From an uncultured Christensenella sp. (GTDB lineage: Bacteria > Bacillota > Clostridia > Christensenellales > UBA1750): a stretch of 64,000 nt of DNA. The stretch spans positions 1-64,000 of the forward strand of contig CAJJNQ010000008.1 in the NCBI GenBank assembly GCA_905193155.1, read 5' to 3'. This document shows positions 41,748 to 49,870 of the stretch, piece by piece; the stretch's first letter is position 1; every line of letters begins with the position of its first letter. Under the pieces are notes generated by a model, which was not told where the DNA came from, ran no database searches, and saw only the letters and a list, made by a program, of their open reading frames with translations. Made by a program: the position numbers and the translations under genes.

Positions 41748-43472
41748 ATGCTTTGCCAGCTCAGCATTAAAAATATCGCCCTCATCGATAATCTGACCAT
41801 CGAATTTACCGAGGGCATGAACGTGCTCACCGGTGAAACCGGCGCAGGTAAATCCATCGTCATCGACTCGATGAACCTTGCGCTGGGGGAACGTGCCGAC
41901 CGCGATCTCATCCGCGCGGGGCAGGAACGTGCTTCGGTCGAGGCGCTGTTTGACATCACGTCCTGCCCGGCGCTGTTTCCGATTCTGGAAGAAAGCGGCA
42001 TCGAGACGGACGGCGGGCAGCTCATCGTCTCGCGCGTGCTCACCACCGCAGGGCGCAATATTGTGCGCATCAACGGCGTGCTGACGCCGCTTTCCCTGCT
42101 GCGGCAGATCACGTCGGCTCTGGTCGATGTTCACGGCCAGCACGAGCATCAGTATCTGATGGACGAAGGGCGGCATCTCGGCTTTCTGGATAGCTATGCC
42201 CACAATGAAATTTCACCCGCAGCGCGGCGTGTAGAGGAGCTTTACCGGCAGATGCATTCGCTCAAGCTCCGTCTGCGCGGCATCAACGAGGGCACGCAGG
42301 AGCGCGCCCAGCGCCTGGATATGCTGCAATTCCAGGTGGAAGAAATTCAGCAGGCACGGCTCAAGGACGGCGAGGAGGAAGAACTGCTCGAGCAGCGCGA
42401 TCTCATCCGCAACTCCGAGCGCATTCTCTCCGCGCTTTCACAGTGCTCCGCGTTTCTGGACGGCTATGACGATATGCCCGCCTGCACGGATTCTATCCGC
42501 CAGTCGGTGTCGCTGCTGAGCAGTATTTCCGGCTACGGCGCACAGTTCAGCACGCTTGAAGAACAGCTGCGCGACGTCTACTATACGCTGGAAGATCTTG
42601 CCATGCAGATCCATGTGCAGGCCGATAAAATGGAATTTGACCCCGAAACGGCGGAACAAGTGGAAAGCCGCTTGGATGAAATTCGAACGCTGGAGAGAAA
42701 ATACGGCAACAGCATTGCGGATATCCTTCGCTATCAGGAGGATGCGGAAAAGGAGATTGCGCAGCTTTCCCGGCAGGAGCAGGATTCCAGCCAGTTGGAC
42801 AAGCGCTTTTCACAGCTTTCCCGCGAACTTTACGACGCCTGTATGCGCCTGCATGAGCTGCGGCAGAACGCAGCGGAGCGCTTCAGCGCAGCCGTGGAGG
42901 AACAACTGAAGGATCTCGGTATGGCAAAAGCGCGGCTCCACGTCGATTTTGCCCCGATTCCCGCTTTCGATCAGGCGGAAAAATACTATGCGCCCACGGG
43001 ACTGGACCGCGTGAGATTTCTGATCTCAACCAATGCCGGTGAACCGCTCAAGCCGCTGTCCCGCACTGCGTCGGGCGGTGAGCTTTCGCGCATGATGCTC
43101 GCCTTTAAGGCCATTGCCGCTGATCAGGACGATGTGGGCACAATGGTCTTTGACGAAATCGATACCGGCATCAGCGGACGCATGGCGCAGGTGGTCGGGG
43201 AAAAGATGGCCGGCATCGGCAGAAGCCGTCAGGTCATTTGCGTCACCCATCTGCCGCAGATTGCAGCCATGGGGGACAGTCACCATCTGGTGGAAAAGCA
43301 GGAAGAAGAGAACCGCACTCATACCAACGTGCGCACGCTGAGCAGAGAAGAACGCATCGGCGAGCTGGCGCGCATGGTCGGCGGCGCGCTGGAATCGCAG
43401 TCCGCGCTTTCACATGCAGCAGAAATGCTTCGCATGGCGGATGAATGGAAACAAAATGTAACAAATTATTAA
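41748..43472 (+). CDS. recN: DNA repair protein RecN
   Basis: RecN is an SMC-like ATPase acting at double-strand breaks. The 574-aa product has Walker A in LTGETGAGKSIVIDS, a long central coiled coil (about 150-400), the ABC signature LSRTASGGELSRMMLA and Walker B in MVFDEIDTGISGRMAQ. An AGGAGGGG ribosome site precedes the ATG. It ends the conserved run of housekeeping genes before the sporulation genes. Confidence 0.96.
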   Translation: MLCQLSIKNIALIDNLTIEFTEGMNVLTGETGAGKSIVIDSMNLALGERADRDLIRAGQERASVEALFDITSCPALFPILEESGIETDGGQLIVSRVLTTAGRNIVRINGVLTPLSLLRQITSALVDVHGQHEHQYLMDEGRHLGFLDSYAHNEISPAARRVEELYRQMHSLKLRLRGINEGTQERAQRLDMLQFQVEEIQQARLKDGEEEELLEQRDLIRNSERILSALSQCSAFLDGYDDMPACTDSIRQSVSLLSSISGYGAQFSTLEEQLRDVYYTLEDLAMQIHVQADKMEFDPETAEQVESRLDEIRTLERKYGNSIADILRYQEDAEKEIAQLSRQEQDSSQLDKRFSQLSRELYDACMRLHELRQNAAERFSAAVEEQLKDLGMAKARLHVDFAPIPAFDQAEKYYAPTGLDRVRFLISTNAGEPLKPLSRTASGGELSRMMLAFKAIAADQDDVGTMVFDEIDTGISGRMAQVVGEKMAGIGRSRQVICVTHLPQIAAMGDSHHLVEKQEEENRTHTNVRTLSREERIGELARMVGGALESQSALSHAAEMLRMADEWKQNVTNY

Positions 43473-43496
43473 CATGTATGGATTCTTTCAAGGGTT

Positions 43497-43521
43497 TGTT
43501 GAAAACGGATTTTTTTCGACA
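43497..43521. promoter_or_regulatory. Two inverted Spo0A-box-like sites
   Basis: TGTTGAA (43497-43503, one mismatch to the 0A box TGTCGAA) faces TTCGACA (43515-43521, exact in the reverse sense). Together they form a 10-bp inverted repeat in the AT-rich 276-base gap after recN, upstream of the sporulation genes. Confidence 0.45.
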
Positions 43522-43660
43522 AAATGTATAAAAAAGTATTATTGTGTGAGAATAATCTTGTAAATGAGACTACGTATTTATGAATGGGGTGAGAAGATAA
43601 ATTATGCTTCTTCAGCATTCACAATTGCGTGTATAAATGTAAAAAAATGCTGTTCAGGTG

Positions 43661-43723
43661 TTGAATAACATAGAGTTTTGCTGTAATATAGTGGATGTTA
43701 ATAACTGTTTGAGCTAAACAGTT
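43661..43723 (+). promoter_or_regulatory. Promoter and palindromic operator of the XRE regulator
   Basis: TTGAAT (43661-43666) and TAATAT (43684-43689) have a 17-base spacer. AACTGTTT-GAGCT-AAACAGTT (43703-43723) is a perfect 8-bp inverted repeat between the -10 and the ribosome site, placed as an operator would be for autoregulation. Confidence 0.55.
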
Positions 43724-43748
43724 ACAAGTCTAGGAGGTAGATAATACG

Positions 43749-44066
43749 ATGACGCGCGAAGAGTTCATCAAAAGAAAGATCAAGGAGAAGGGTGTAACGC
43801 TGAAGGATTATGCCAGAATGATCAACATGCCTTATTCTACGCTTCTTTCGATGCTGGCCGGCAACCTTGGCGGCGCCTCTCTGGACAATGTCGTCCGGAT
43901 CTGCAATGGGCTTGATACCAATATCGGCGTTCTGCAATCGCCCAACATGGATCCTTCTGCTGAGAATGGAATGTCCAATTTGAGCGAGCGCGAGAAAAAA
44001 CTGGTTCGTCAGTATCGCAAGGCAGGCAGCATGCAGGACGCTGTGGACAAGCTGCTGGAAATCTAA
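43749..44066 (+). CDS. XRE-type helix-turn-helix regulator
   Basis: The 105-aa protein has a helix-turn-helix at about residues 14-50 (KGVTLKDYARMINMPYSTLLSMLAGN), typical of Cro/CI-like proteins. A short C-terminal extension with LSEREKKLVRQYRKAGSMQDAVDKLL forms a helix pair often seen in small clostridial regulators. AGGAGG precedes the ATG. It stands between recN and spoIVB, which are adjacent in Bacillus, so it may act on sporulation genes. Confidence 0.82.
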   Translation: MTREEFIKRKIKEKGVTLKDYARMINMPYSTLLSMLAGNLGGASLDNVVRICNGLDTNIGVLQSPNMDPSAENGMSNLSEREKKLVRQYRKAGSMQDAVDKLLEI

Positions 44067-44213
44067 AACGGCAGCGATTCCCAAATCAGCGGCAATATGC
44101 AAAGAATACAACTATCCTGACTGCATAAATAGAGTTTCGACCGGCACTTGGCAGTATAGCCGACTCCGTCTCTCCACACCTTAAAAGCGAAAACGATGGA
44201 AGAGGTGCGGAGT

Positions 44214-45467
44214 ATGAAAAGGAAAAGAGTGTTGGGCGGGTTGATTGCGGCGGCTCTGATCGCATTGAATTATGCGCCGTCTGTTCAGAGCTTGCGCAAT
44301 ATCCCGGAACTTATTCATTTACGGCAGGGGCAGGAAAAGTCGTATTCTTTTTTTCTGCCCATTAAAATGGAAGTAGAGACGAAGAACCAATGCGTGCTCT
44401 CTTCCACAGACGAAACCCTCGGCGCGCGAACCGGTACGCTCAGCAGTGAAAGCCCCGGGCGTTCCCAAGTGCGGTTTTCTCTTCTCGGCTGCATTCCGCT
44501 TAAAACGGTCACGGTGCAGGTGGATAACGAGCATGTGCTGATTCCCGGCGGGCAGAGCATTGGGCTGACGCTGTTTACGGACGGCGTGTTCATCGTGGAC
44601 GGTGCAGAGGTCTACCTGCCGGACGGTTCTTCCGTCAACCCTGCTAAAGATGCCGGGTTGGCTGCCGGAGACTGCATCAAATCCCTGAACGGCCAAATCG
44701 TGGATTCCATGGATAAACTGGTGCAGATCGTTCAGGAAAGCCAGGGAGAAACGCTTTCCGTTCGCTATATCCGCGACGGAGAAGAATACACGACGGAGAT
44801 TCAGCCTGTCATCGACGAAACAGGTGAAAAGCGCCTGGGCATCTGGGTGCGTGATTCCACGGCGGGCATCGGCACGCTGACCTATATCGACCCCCAGGAG
44901 GAGCGCTTCGGCGCGCTCGGCCATGCCGTGACCGATATGGATACCGGCCGCGTGCTGCCGATTCAGAACGGCGAGGTCTATCGATCCGAAATCGTGAATG
45001 TCAAAAAGGGAACGCGAGGCGAAGCGGGGGAGCTGCACGGCGTGTTCACGGGCAGCTGGAATGCGCTGGCGCCGCTGGAAAAGAATACCCAATACGGCGT
45101 CTATGGCGGCGTACAGGAGCAGGTGGTCAACCCACTGTATCCGCAGGGCTTACCCGTGGCAGCGCAATCCGAGGTGGAGATCGGCCCCGCAACGCTGCTG
45201 ACGACGATCGATGATCGCGGCGTGCGGGAATTCGACTGCAAGATCATTCGTCTGTCGCCGCAGCTGAGCCGGGCGCAGCGCTCAATGATCGTGGAAATTA
45301 CCGATCCGGACTTGCTGGAAACCACCGGAGGCATTGTGCAGGGCATGAGCGGCAGCCCGATTTTACAGAACGGCAGAATTGTCGGCGCGATCACCCATGT
45401 CTATGTCAACGACCCAACAAAGGGCTATGGCCTGTATATCGACTGGATGCTGGAAACCCAGTCGTGA
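44214..45467 (+). CDS. spoIVB: SpoIVB peptidase
   Basis: SpoIVB is the forespore-secreted serine peptidase that triggers pro-sigma-K processing by cleaving SpoIVFA. The 417-aa product has an N-terminal membrane/signal segment (about 5-25), a PDZ domain (about 125-200; GLAAGDCIKSLNGQIVDSM), and the S55 peptidase domain with His237 (ALGHAVTD) and Ser379 (GMSGSPIL). The start at ATG 44214 follows AGAGGTGCGGAG. spo0A follows, as in all known spore-formers. Confidence 0.95.
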   Translation: MKRKRVLGGLIAAALIALNYAPSVQSLRNIPELIHLRQGQEKSYSFFLPIKMEVETKNQCVLSSTDETLGARTGTLSSESPGRSQVRFSLLGCIPLKTVTVQVDNEHVLIPGGQSIGLTLFTDGVFIVDGAEVYLPDGSSVNPAKDAGLAAGDCIKSLNGQIVDSMDKLVQIVQESQGETLSVRYIRDGEEYTTEIQPVIDETGEKRLGIWVRDSTAGIGTLTYIDPQEERFGALGHAVTDMDTGRVLPIQNGEVYRSEIVNVKKGTRGEAGELHGVFTGSWNALAPLEKNTQYGVYGGVQEQVVNPLYPQGLPVAAQSEVEIGPATLLTTIDDRGVREFDCKIIRLSPQLSRAQRSMIVEITDPDLLETTGGIVQGMSGSPILQNGRIVGAITHVYVNDPTKGYGLYIDWMLETQS

Positions 45468-45521
45468 GCAGGAGAAATGCGCGCACCCGTCGAAATTTCT
45501 CTGCAAAGGAGGGGAGGACGG

Positions 45522-46202
45522 ATGCGCGTTTTAATTTGCCGGAGAACAACCGAAGAGGCGGAGAAAACTCGCCGGCTACTGTTGGAAAGCGGCGCGCACA
45601 CCATTGCGCTCTGCCGCAATGTCCGCGAAATTCAGCTCTCCGACTTGCCTTCCGCCGGCGCGGATGTCTGCATCTTCGATTGCGAAATGCCCTATTGGGA
45701 TGGAAGAACGCTGGCCGCCGCGGTTTCTCCTGTGCCCTGCCTGCTCATAGCTCCGGGCGGAAAACGCAACGGATTGCCGGGCAACGCTCAGGTGGTGGAA
45801 AGCCTTGAAGAGATTCCAGCAGCGCTGTGTGCGCTGGCCGACCAGAGCTTATCCGCCCGACAGCGTTTGCGAATTCGTGAAGAACTGTTGCGCCTGGGCT
45901 TCAAGGCCAATACGCGCGGCACACGCCAGTTGGGCTCCGCTTTAGAAATTGTGCTGCGCGACGAAAACACGCTGGACGATGTTCTCCATTATGTGTATAC
46001 GCCGCTTGCGGTGCGCGAAAAATGCTCCCCTGCCTGTGTCGAGCGAAATATTCGCTATGCGATCGAATGCGCCTGGGTGCGGGGTGAGTTGTCCGTGCTT
46101 CAGGAGCGCTTCGGCTACACCATTCAGGAAGAAAAGGGAAAACCGACCAACCGCGCGTTCCTCGCGCAGATTTCAGAGCATATCCGGCTGCACCGCGCAT
46201 AA
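45522..46202 (+). CDS. spo0A: Spo0A orthologue with degenerate receiver domain
   Basis: The C-terminal half of this 226-aa protein (about 120-224) is a clear Spo0A DNA-binding domain: GSALEIVLRDENTLDDVLHYVYTPL, then the recognition region CVERNIRYAIECAWVRG, and KPTNRAFLAQISEHIRL. Position after spoIVB confirms orthology. The N-terminal receiver is shortened to about 100 residues and lacks key residues. The acidic pair is replaced by Cys6-Arg7-Arg8, and the conserved Thr and Lys are not recognisable. Asp53 in IFDCEMPYWDG is kept at the phosphorylation site. Phosphorelay control may thus be altered or lost. ATG 45522 follows AGGAGGGGAGG. Confidence 0.88.
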   Translation: MRVLICRRTTEEAEKTRRLLLESGAHTIALCRNVREIQLSDLPSAGADVCIFDCEMPYWDGRTLAAAVSPVPCLLIAPGGKRNGLPGNAQVVESLEEIPAALCALADQSLSARQRLRIREELLRLGFKANTRGTRQLGSALEIVLRDENTLDDVLHYVYTPLAVREKCSPACVERNIRYAIECAWVRGELSVLQERFGYTIQEEKGKPTNRAFLAQISEHIRLHRA

Positions 46203-46231
46203 ACCTTCTAAGGAGAAGGGAGGCGTGCGGT

Positions 46232-46762
46232 GTGCAGCGTAGTTTGCATTGTGCCGTGGAATTTTTGCGCAAATACCTGCCGGGCGTGCTTGCGGCAGTA
46301 TTCATCCTTGCGGCGGCGCTAACCTGGGGAATTCGGGCGGGTGCAGATGTTGCGACAGCAACGGAAGAAGAATGGGAGCTTGCGCTGACGGCGTGGTCCG
46401 TGGTAGGATTGCTGCTGCGGGAGCTGGCCTTTATGGCCGCGTTGCCGCTTGCGGCGCTGCATCCATTCGGCTGCGCGCTGTGCGCTCTGCTGCTTGGAAC
46501 GAAGAGCTTCCTGACCGGTTTTAGCTGGGGCTGGTGGTGTGCCGGCAAGTTTGGCCTTTGGCCGTTTCTGCTGCTGTTGCTGCCGCAGGGCCTGTTGGCG
46601 ACATTTGCTTATGCCGCAGGAGCCTGTTGCAGCAGCTATGCTGCGCTGCGCGTCAGTCCCCTGACGCCTCAAGAATATTGGAAGAATTTGATTTGCTGCC
46701 TGCTCTGCCAGATCATAGCTGTGCTGATGCGCTGCCTTGCCTGCGCCTGGGCTGGAGCATAG
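46232..46762 (+). CDS. SpoIIM-like membrane protein
   Basis: This 176-aa protein has about five membrane spans and the SpoIIM-type segment with ALLLGTKSFLTGFSWGWWCAGKFG followed by LLLLPQGLLATFAYAAGA. SpoIIM anchors the SpoIID-SpoIIP engulfment machine. The similarity is moderate and the flanking sequence is divergent, so SpoIIM-like is safer than a firm name. The GTG start follows GGGAGG. Its place just after spo0A supports a sporulation role. Confidence 0.65.
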   Translation: MQRSLHCAVEFLRKYLPGVLAAVFILAAALTWGIRAGADVATATEEEWELALTAWSVVGLLLRELAFMAALPLAALHPFGCALCALLLGTKSFLTGFSWGWWCAGKFGLWPFLLLLLPQGLLATFAYAAGACCSSYAALRVSPLTPQEYWKNLICCLLCQIIAVLMRCLACAWAGA

Positions 46763-46779
46763 ACAAAGGAGAAATTAAA

Positions 46780-47919
46780 ATGAACCATAAGAGAGCGATT
46801 GTCATTGTGCTGGATAGCTTGGGTGTCGGCGCGCTGCCGGATGCGGCGGCGTTTGGCGACGAGGGCAGCTGCACGCTGGGTCATATTTGGGAGAGAATGC
46901 CGAATCTTCATATTCCGCACCTGCGCTCGCTGGGCATCGGACGCCTAATGGGCAAGGCGGAGGATGCGCTGCTCCCCGGCGCGGGCTATGGCAAAATGTC
47001 CGAGCGCTCCCGCGGCAAGGATACCACGACCGGCCATTGGGAAATGAGCGGCGTGATACTGGACAAGCCGTTTCCGACCTTCCCCAACGGTTTCCCGCAG
47101 GATTTCATGGAGAAATTTTCCACACGGGTGGGCTATCCGCTGCTCGGCAACTGCGTCGCGTCCGGCACGGAGATCATCCAGCGTCTGGGGCAGGAAGCTG
47201 TCGAAAAGCGCGCGTTGATCGTCTATACTTCTGCAGACAGTGTTTTTCAGATTGCGGCGCATGAGGGCATCGTCCCGCCGGCAAAGCTCTACGAGATTTG
47301 CCGCACCGCGCGCGAAATGCTGACCGGTGATCTTGCGGTCGGGCGCGTGATTGCCCGCCCCTTTGTAGGCGAAGGCGCGCACTTTGTCCGCACCGCCAAC
47401 CGCCACGATTTTTCACTGGAACCCACAGGAACCACCATGCTGGATGCCATCAGCGCGGCGGGGCAGGAAGTGCTGGCAGTGGGCAAGATTTCGGACATCT
47501 TTGCCGGCCGCGGCATCACGGATCGCTTCTTTACGCATGGCAACAATGAGGGCGAGGAGCGCACGCTGGAACTGATGCAGCGCGATTTTGAGGGGTTGCT
47601 GTTCGTCAATCTGGTCGACTTTGATATGCTTTACGGCCATCGCCGGGATGTGGAAGGCTACGGCCATGCGCTGGAACACTTTGACGAAACGCTGGGCAAG
47701 CTGCTGCCGATGCTGCGGCAGGGCGACCTGCTGATCGTCACGGGCGATCACGGCTGCGATCCTACCTATAAAGGCACCGATCACACGCGCGAATACGTTC
47801 CGCTGCTGATGATGGGCGGCGCGCAGGGGAACGTGGGCGTTCGCAGCACCTTTGCCGATCTTTCCGCCACGGTTTGCCGTCATTTGGGCATAAACTGGTC
47901 TGTCGGGACCGCCGTTTAA
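46780..47919 (+). CDS. deoB: Phosphopentomutase DeoB
   Basis: DeoB interconverts ribose 1- and 5-phosphate (and the deoxy forms) in nucleoside salvage. The 379-aa alkaline-phosphatase-fold enzyme has the metal-binding IVLDSLGVGALPDA, KDTTTGHWEMSGV, LVDFDMLYGHRRDVEGY and TGDHGCDPTYKGTDHTREYVPLL. AAAGGAG precedes ATG 46780. It lies 17 bases after the SpoIIM-like gene. Confidence 0.96.
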   Translation: MNHKRAIVIVLDSLGVGALPDAAAFGDEGSCTLGHIWERMPNLHIPHLRSLGIGRLMGKAEDALLPGAGYGKMSERSRGKDTTTGHWEMSGVILDKPFPTFPNGFPQDFMEKFSTRVGYPLLGNCVASGTEIIQRLGQEAVEKRALIVYTSADSVFQIAAHEGIVPPAKLYEICRTAREMLTGDLAVGRVIARPFVGEGAHFVRTANRHDFSLEPTGTTMLDAISAAGQEVLAVGKISDIFAGRGITDRFFTHGNNEGEERTLELMQRDFEGLLFVNLVDFDMLYGHRRDVEGYGHALEHFDETLGKLLPMLRQGDLLIVTGDHGCDPTYKGTDHTREYVPLLMMGGAQGNVGVRSTFADLSATVCRHLGINWSVGTAV

Positions 47920-48025
47920 CGGATTTCTGCGATAATTGAGGGAGAATATCTCTACCGCAACGCCTGAGCACCTATTCCCGAGAGTGTTGGTTACATATGA
48001 CCGATGAGGAAAGGAGAAATTCAGA

Positions 48026-48484
48026 ATGGAAAAGCCTTGGACGGAGATCATGAGCAAACAGGAAATGGTGGAGTATCTCAGGGGTTATTTGAAACAAAGA
48101 GGATATAAAAAGCAGAAACAAAACTGGCATCGGATCAATCAAGATGGTGTATATGTCATTGTGAATGTTCAGAATTCTCAATGGGATAGAGAAACCTATT
48201 ATATTAATTTGGGAGCGGGCATAGACAGACAAAGTACGCTGAAGAGTTTTTCCTATGAAAGGGGTAAGTTCTGGTATCGAATGGATGACGGGATAGGCGT
48301 TGAGAAGATGAAAGAAGAAATAACGCGATGGGAGAGTATGTTTGACAGTGAGCTCTCTATATTGCGCAACTGGGATTATATTTCGACTTTTGATAAAGGC
48401 CATATTTTGATTGATGAGGATACGAGAGAATATTTTGATGGATTGATGAAAAATAAGATGAATTCCGTTGATTTGCCAGATTAG
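48026..48484 (+). CDS. DUF4304-family protein
   Basis: The 152-aa protein has the DUF4304 pattern: LRGYLKQRGYKKQKQNWHRIN, then VYVIVNVQNSQWDRETYYINLGAGI, and a C-terminal helical part. The family is of unknown function and appears in scattered accessory genes. The gene is clearly more AT-rich than its neighbours, with A/T-ending codons, which suggests recent acquisition. AAAGGAG precedes the ATG. Confidence 0.75.
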   Translation: MEKPWTEIMSKQEMVEYLRGYLKQRGYKKQKQNWHRINQDGVYVIVNVQNSQWDRETYYINLGAGIDRQSTLKSFSYERGKFWYRMDDGIGVEKMKEEITRWESMFDSELSILRNWDYISTFDKGHILIDEDTREYFDGLMKNKMNSVDLPD

Positions 48485-48579
48485 TATGAGTTGGGAAACG
48501 ATAGAAATAGTGGGGTATGTGTGGGAAAGAGCGCAGCTGCCACTATGATGCGGAAAGAATTCCATCCATCGTCAAGCAT

Positions 48580-48627
48580 AAATCCCTCCCGATCCGCTTA
48601 GAAATAAGCAGACGGGAGGGATTTTTT
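48580..48627 (+). terminator. Long hairpin that also holds the ribosome site of the next gene
   Basis: AAATCCCTCCCG (48580-48591) pairs perfectly with CGGGAGGGATTT (48613-48624), with an inner GCTTA/TAAGC stem and a GAAA loop, then TTT. The 3' arm contains GGGAGGG, the only ribosome site for the D,D-carboxypeptidase start at 48629. It can act as a terminator or as a translational lock. Confidence 0.75.
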
Positions 48628-48628
48628 G

Positions 48629-49792
48629 ATGTGGAAAAAATGGATTTCGGCGCTGCTTGCGGTTTACTTCCTGCTATCGCCCGTTTGCTTGCGGGCACAA
48701 AGGGTCCCGTTGGAGACGGAAGCTCCCTTTGAGCTGGAAGCGGCGTCCGTGTTGCTGATGGACGCAGGAACCGGCACGGTGATTCTTGAAAAGAACGCCG
48801 ACGAGAAGCGCCCTGTCGCCAGCGTGACGAAGCTGATGACCATACTGCTCGTGCTGGAAGCGCTGGATGATGGCAAGATCACGCTGGAGCAGGAAGTCAC
48901 GGTGTCCAAAGCGGCGGCGGGCATGGGCGGTTCGCAGGCGCTGCTCGATGCGGGCGGCATCTACCCGTTGAGCGAATTGCTCAAATCCCTGATTATCGCC
49001 AGCGCGAACGATTCTGCCGTGGCGCTTGCAGAATTGCTGATGGGCAGTGAGGAGAACTTTGCCGCCGCCATGAACCGCCGCGCACAGGAATTGGGGCTGA
49101 ATGACACGCACTATGTCAACGCGTCCGGGCTTCCGGCTGAGGGGCAGTATACCACAGCAAGGGATGTGGCGGAATTGTCTCGGGAAGTGCTGAAGCATCC
49201 GACGTATTTTGAATATTCAGGCATCTGGATGGATGAAATCGTACACAAGGGTGGCCGGGTGACGCAGCTGGTCAACACCAACCGCCTGATTCGCTTCTAT
49301 GAGGGTGCGGACGGCGTCAAAACCGGCTCAACCAACGAAGCGAAATACTGCGTTTCTGCGACGGCAAAGCGCGGAGACGAGCGCTTTCTTGCCGTGGTAC
49401 TCGGCGCGCCCACGGGTGCAAAGCGCTTTGATCTGGCCGGAAAGCTTCTAAATTATGCATTTGAAAACTATTATACAAAGACCTTTCTCGTAAAAGGACA
49501 GGTGATTGATAAACAAATACCAGTTTCCGGGGCGCTCAGCCGCTCGATATCAGCATCGGCTCTTTGCGATTTGAGCGTACTGGTCAAAAGAGGGGAAGAA
49601 AAAAACTGGACGATGGAATTCAATTTACCGAAGTGCGTGAGGGCGCCACAGCGCAAAGGGGAGGTTATTGGACAAGCAATTGCACTCCGCTGCGGTGAAA
49701 GAGTAACAGATGTCCCCATTGTGCTCTGCGAAGAAATACCGAAACTCGGAATCCCCGCAATAATTCGTGAAATCTTTTTTAGATGGCTGTAA
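48629..49792 (+). CDS. D-alanyl-D-alanine carboxypeptidase (DacF/DacB type)
   Basis: The 387-aa low-molecular-weight PBP has a signal peptide (about 1-23), Ser65-x-x-Lys68 (SVTK), Ser125-Ala-Asn127 as the SxN motif and Lys231-Thr-Gly. The C-terminal domain and a terminal amphipathic helix (IPAIIREIFFRWL) fit the PBP5 family membrane anchor. Sporulation DacB and DacF belong here, but this copy cannot be assigned to either. The start is ATG 48629. Its GGGAGGG site is paired in the preceding hairpin. Confidence 0.92.
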   Translation: MWKKWISALLAVYFLLSPVCLRAQRVPLETEAPFELEAASVLLMDAGTGTVILEKNADEKRPVASVTKLMTILLVLEALDDGKITLEQEVTVSKAAAGMGGSQALLDAGGIYPLSELLKSLIIASANDSAVALAELLMGSEENFAAAMNRRAQELGLNDTHYVNASGLPAEGQYTTARDVAELSREVLKHPTYFEYSGIWMDEIVHKGGRVTQLVNTNRLIRFYEGADGVKTGSTNEAKYCVSATAKRGDERFLAVVLGAPTGAKRFDLAGKLLNYAFENYYTKTFLVKGQVIDKQIPVSGALSRSISASALCDLSVLVKRGEEKNWTMEFNLPKCVRAPQRKGEVIGQAIALRCGERVTDVPIVLCEEIPKLGIPAIIREIFFRWL

Positions 49793-49819
49793 GAAGCGAA
49801 GGCAAGCACCGACTCTTTG

Positions 49820-49847
49820 TTGACTGACTCCTCATTCATATGATAAA
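49820..49847 (+). promoter_or_regulatory. Possible promoter of the TIM-barrel gene
   Basis: TTGACT (49820-49825) and GATAAA (49842-49847) are 16 bases apart, 24 bases before the start. Confidence 0.4.
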
Positions 49848-49870
49848 TTAGAAAAAAAGGAGGAGTGAAG

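Noticed and set aside
44104..44130. A sigma-G-type promoter before spoIVB
   Set aside because: GAATA and CATAAAT at 15 bases resemble the consensus, but the -10 has a mismatch and the motif is short, so it was not listed as a feature.
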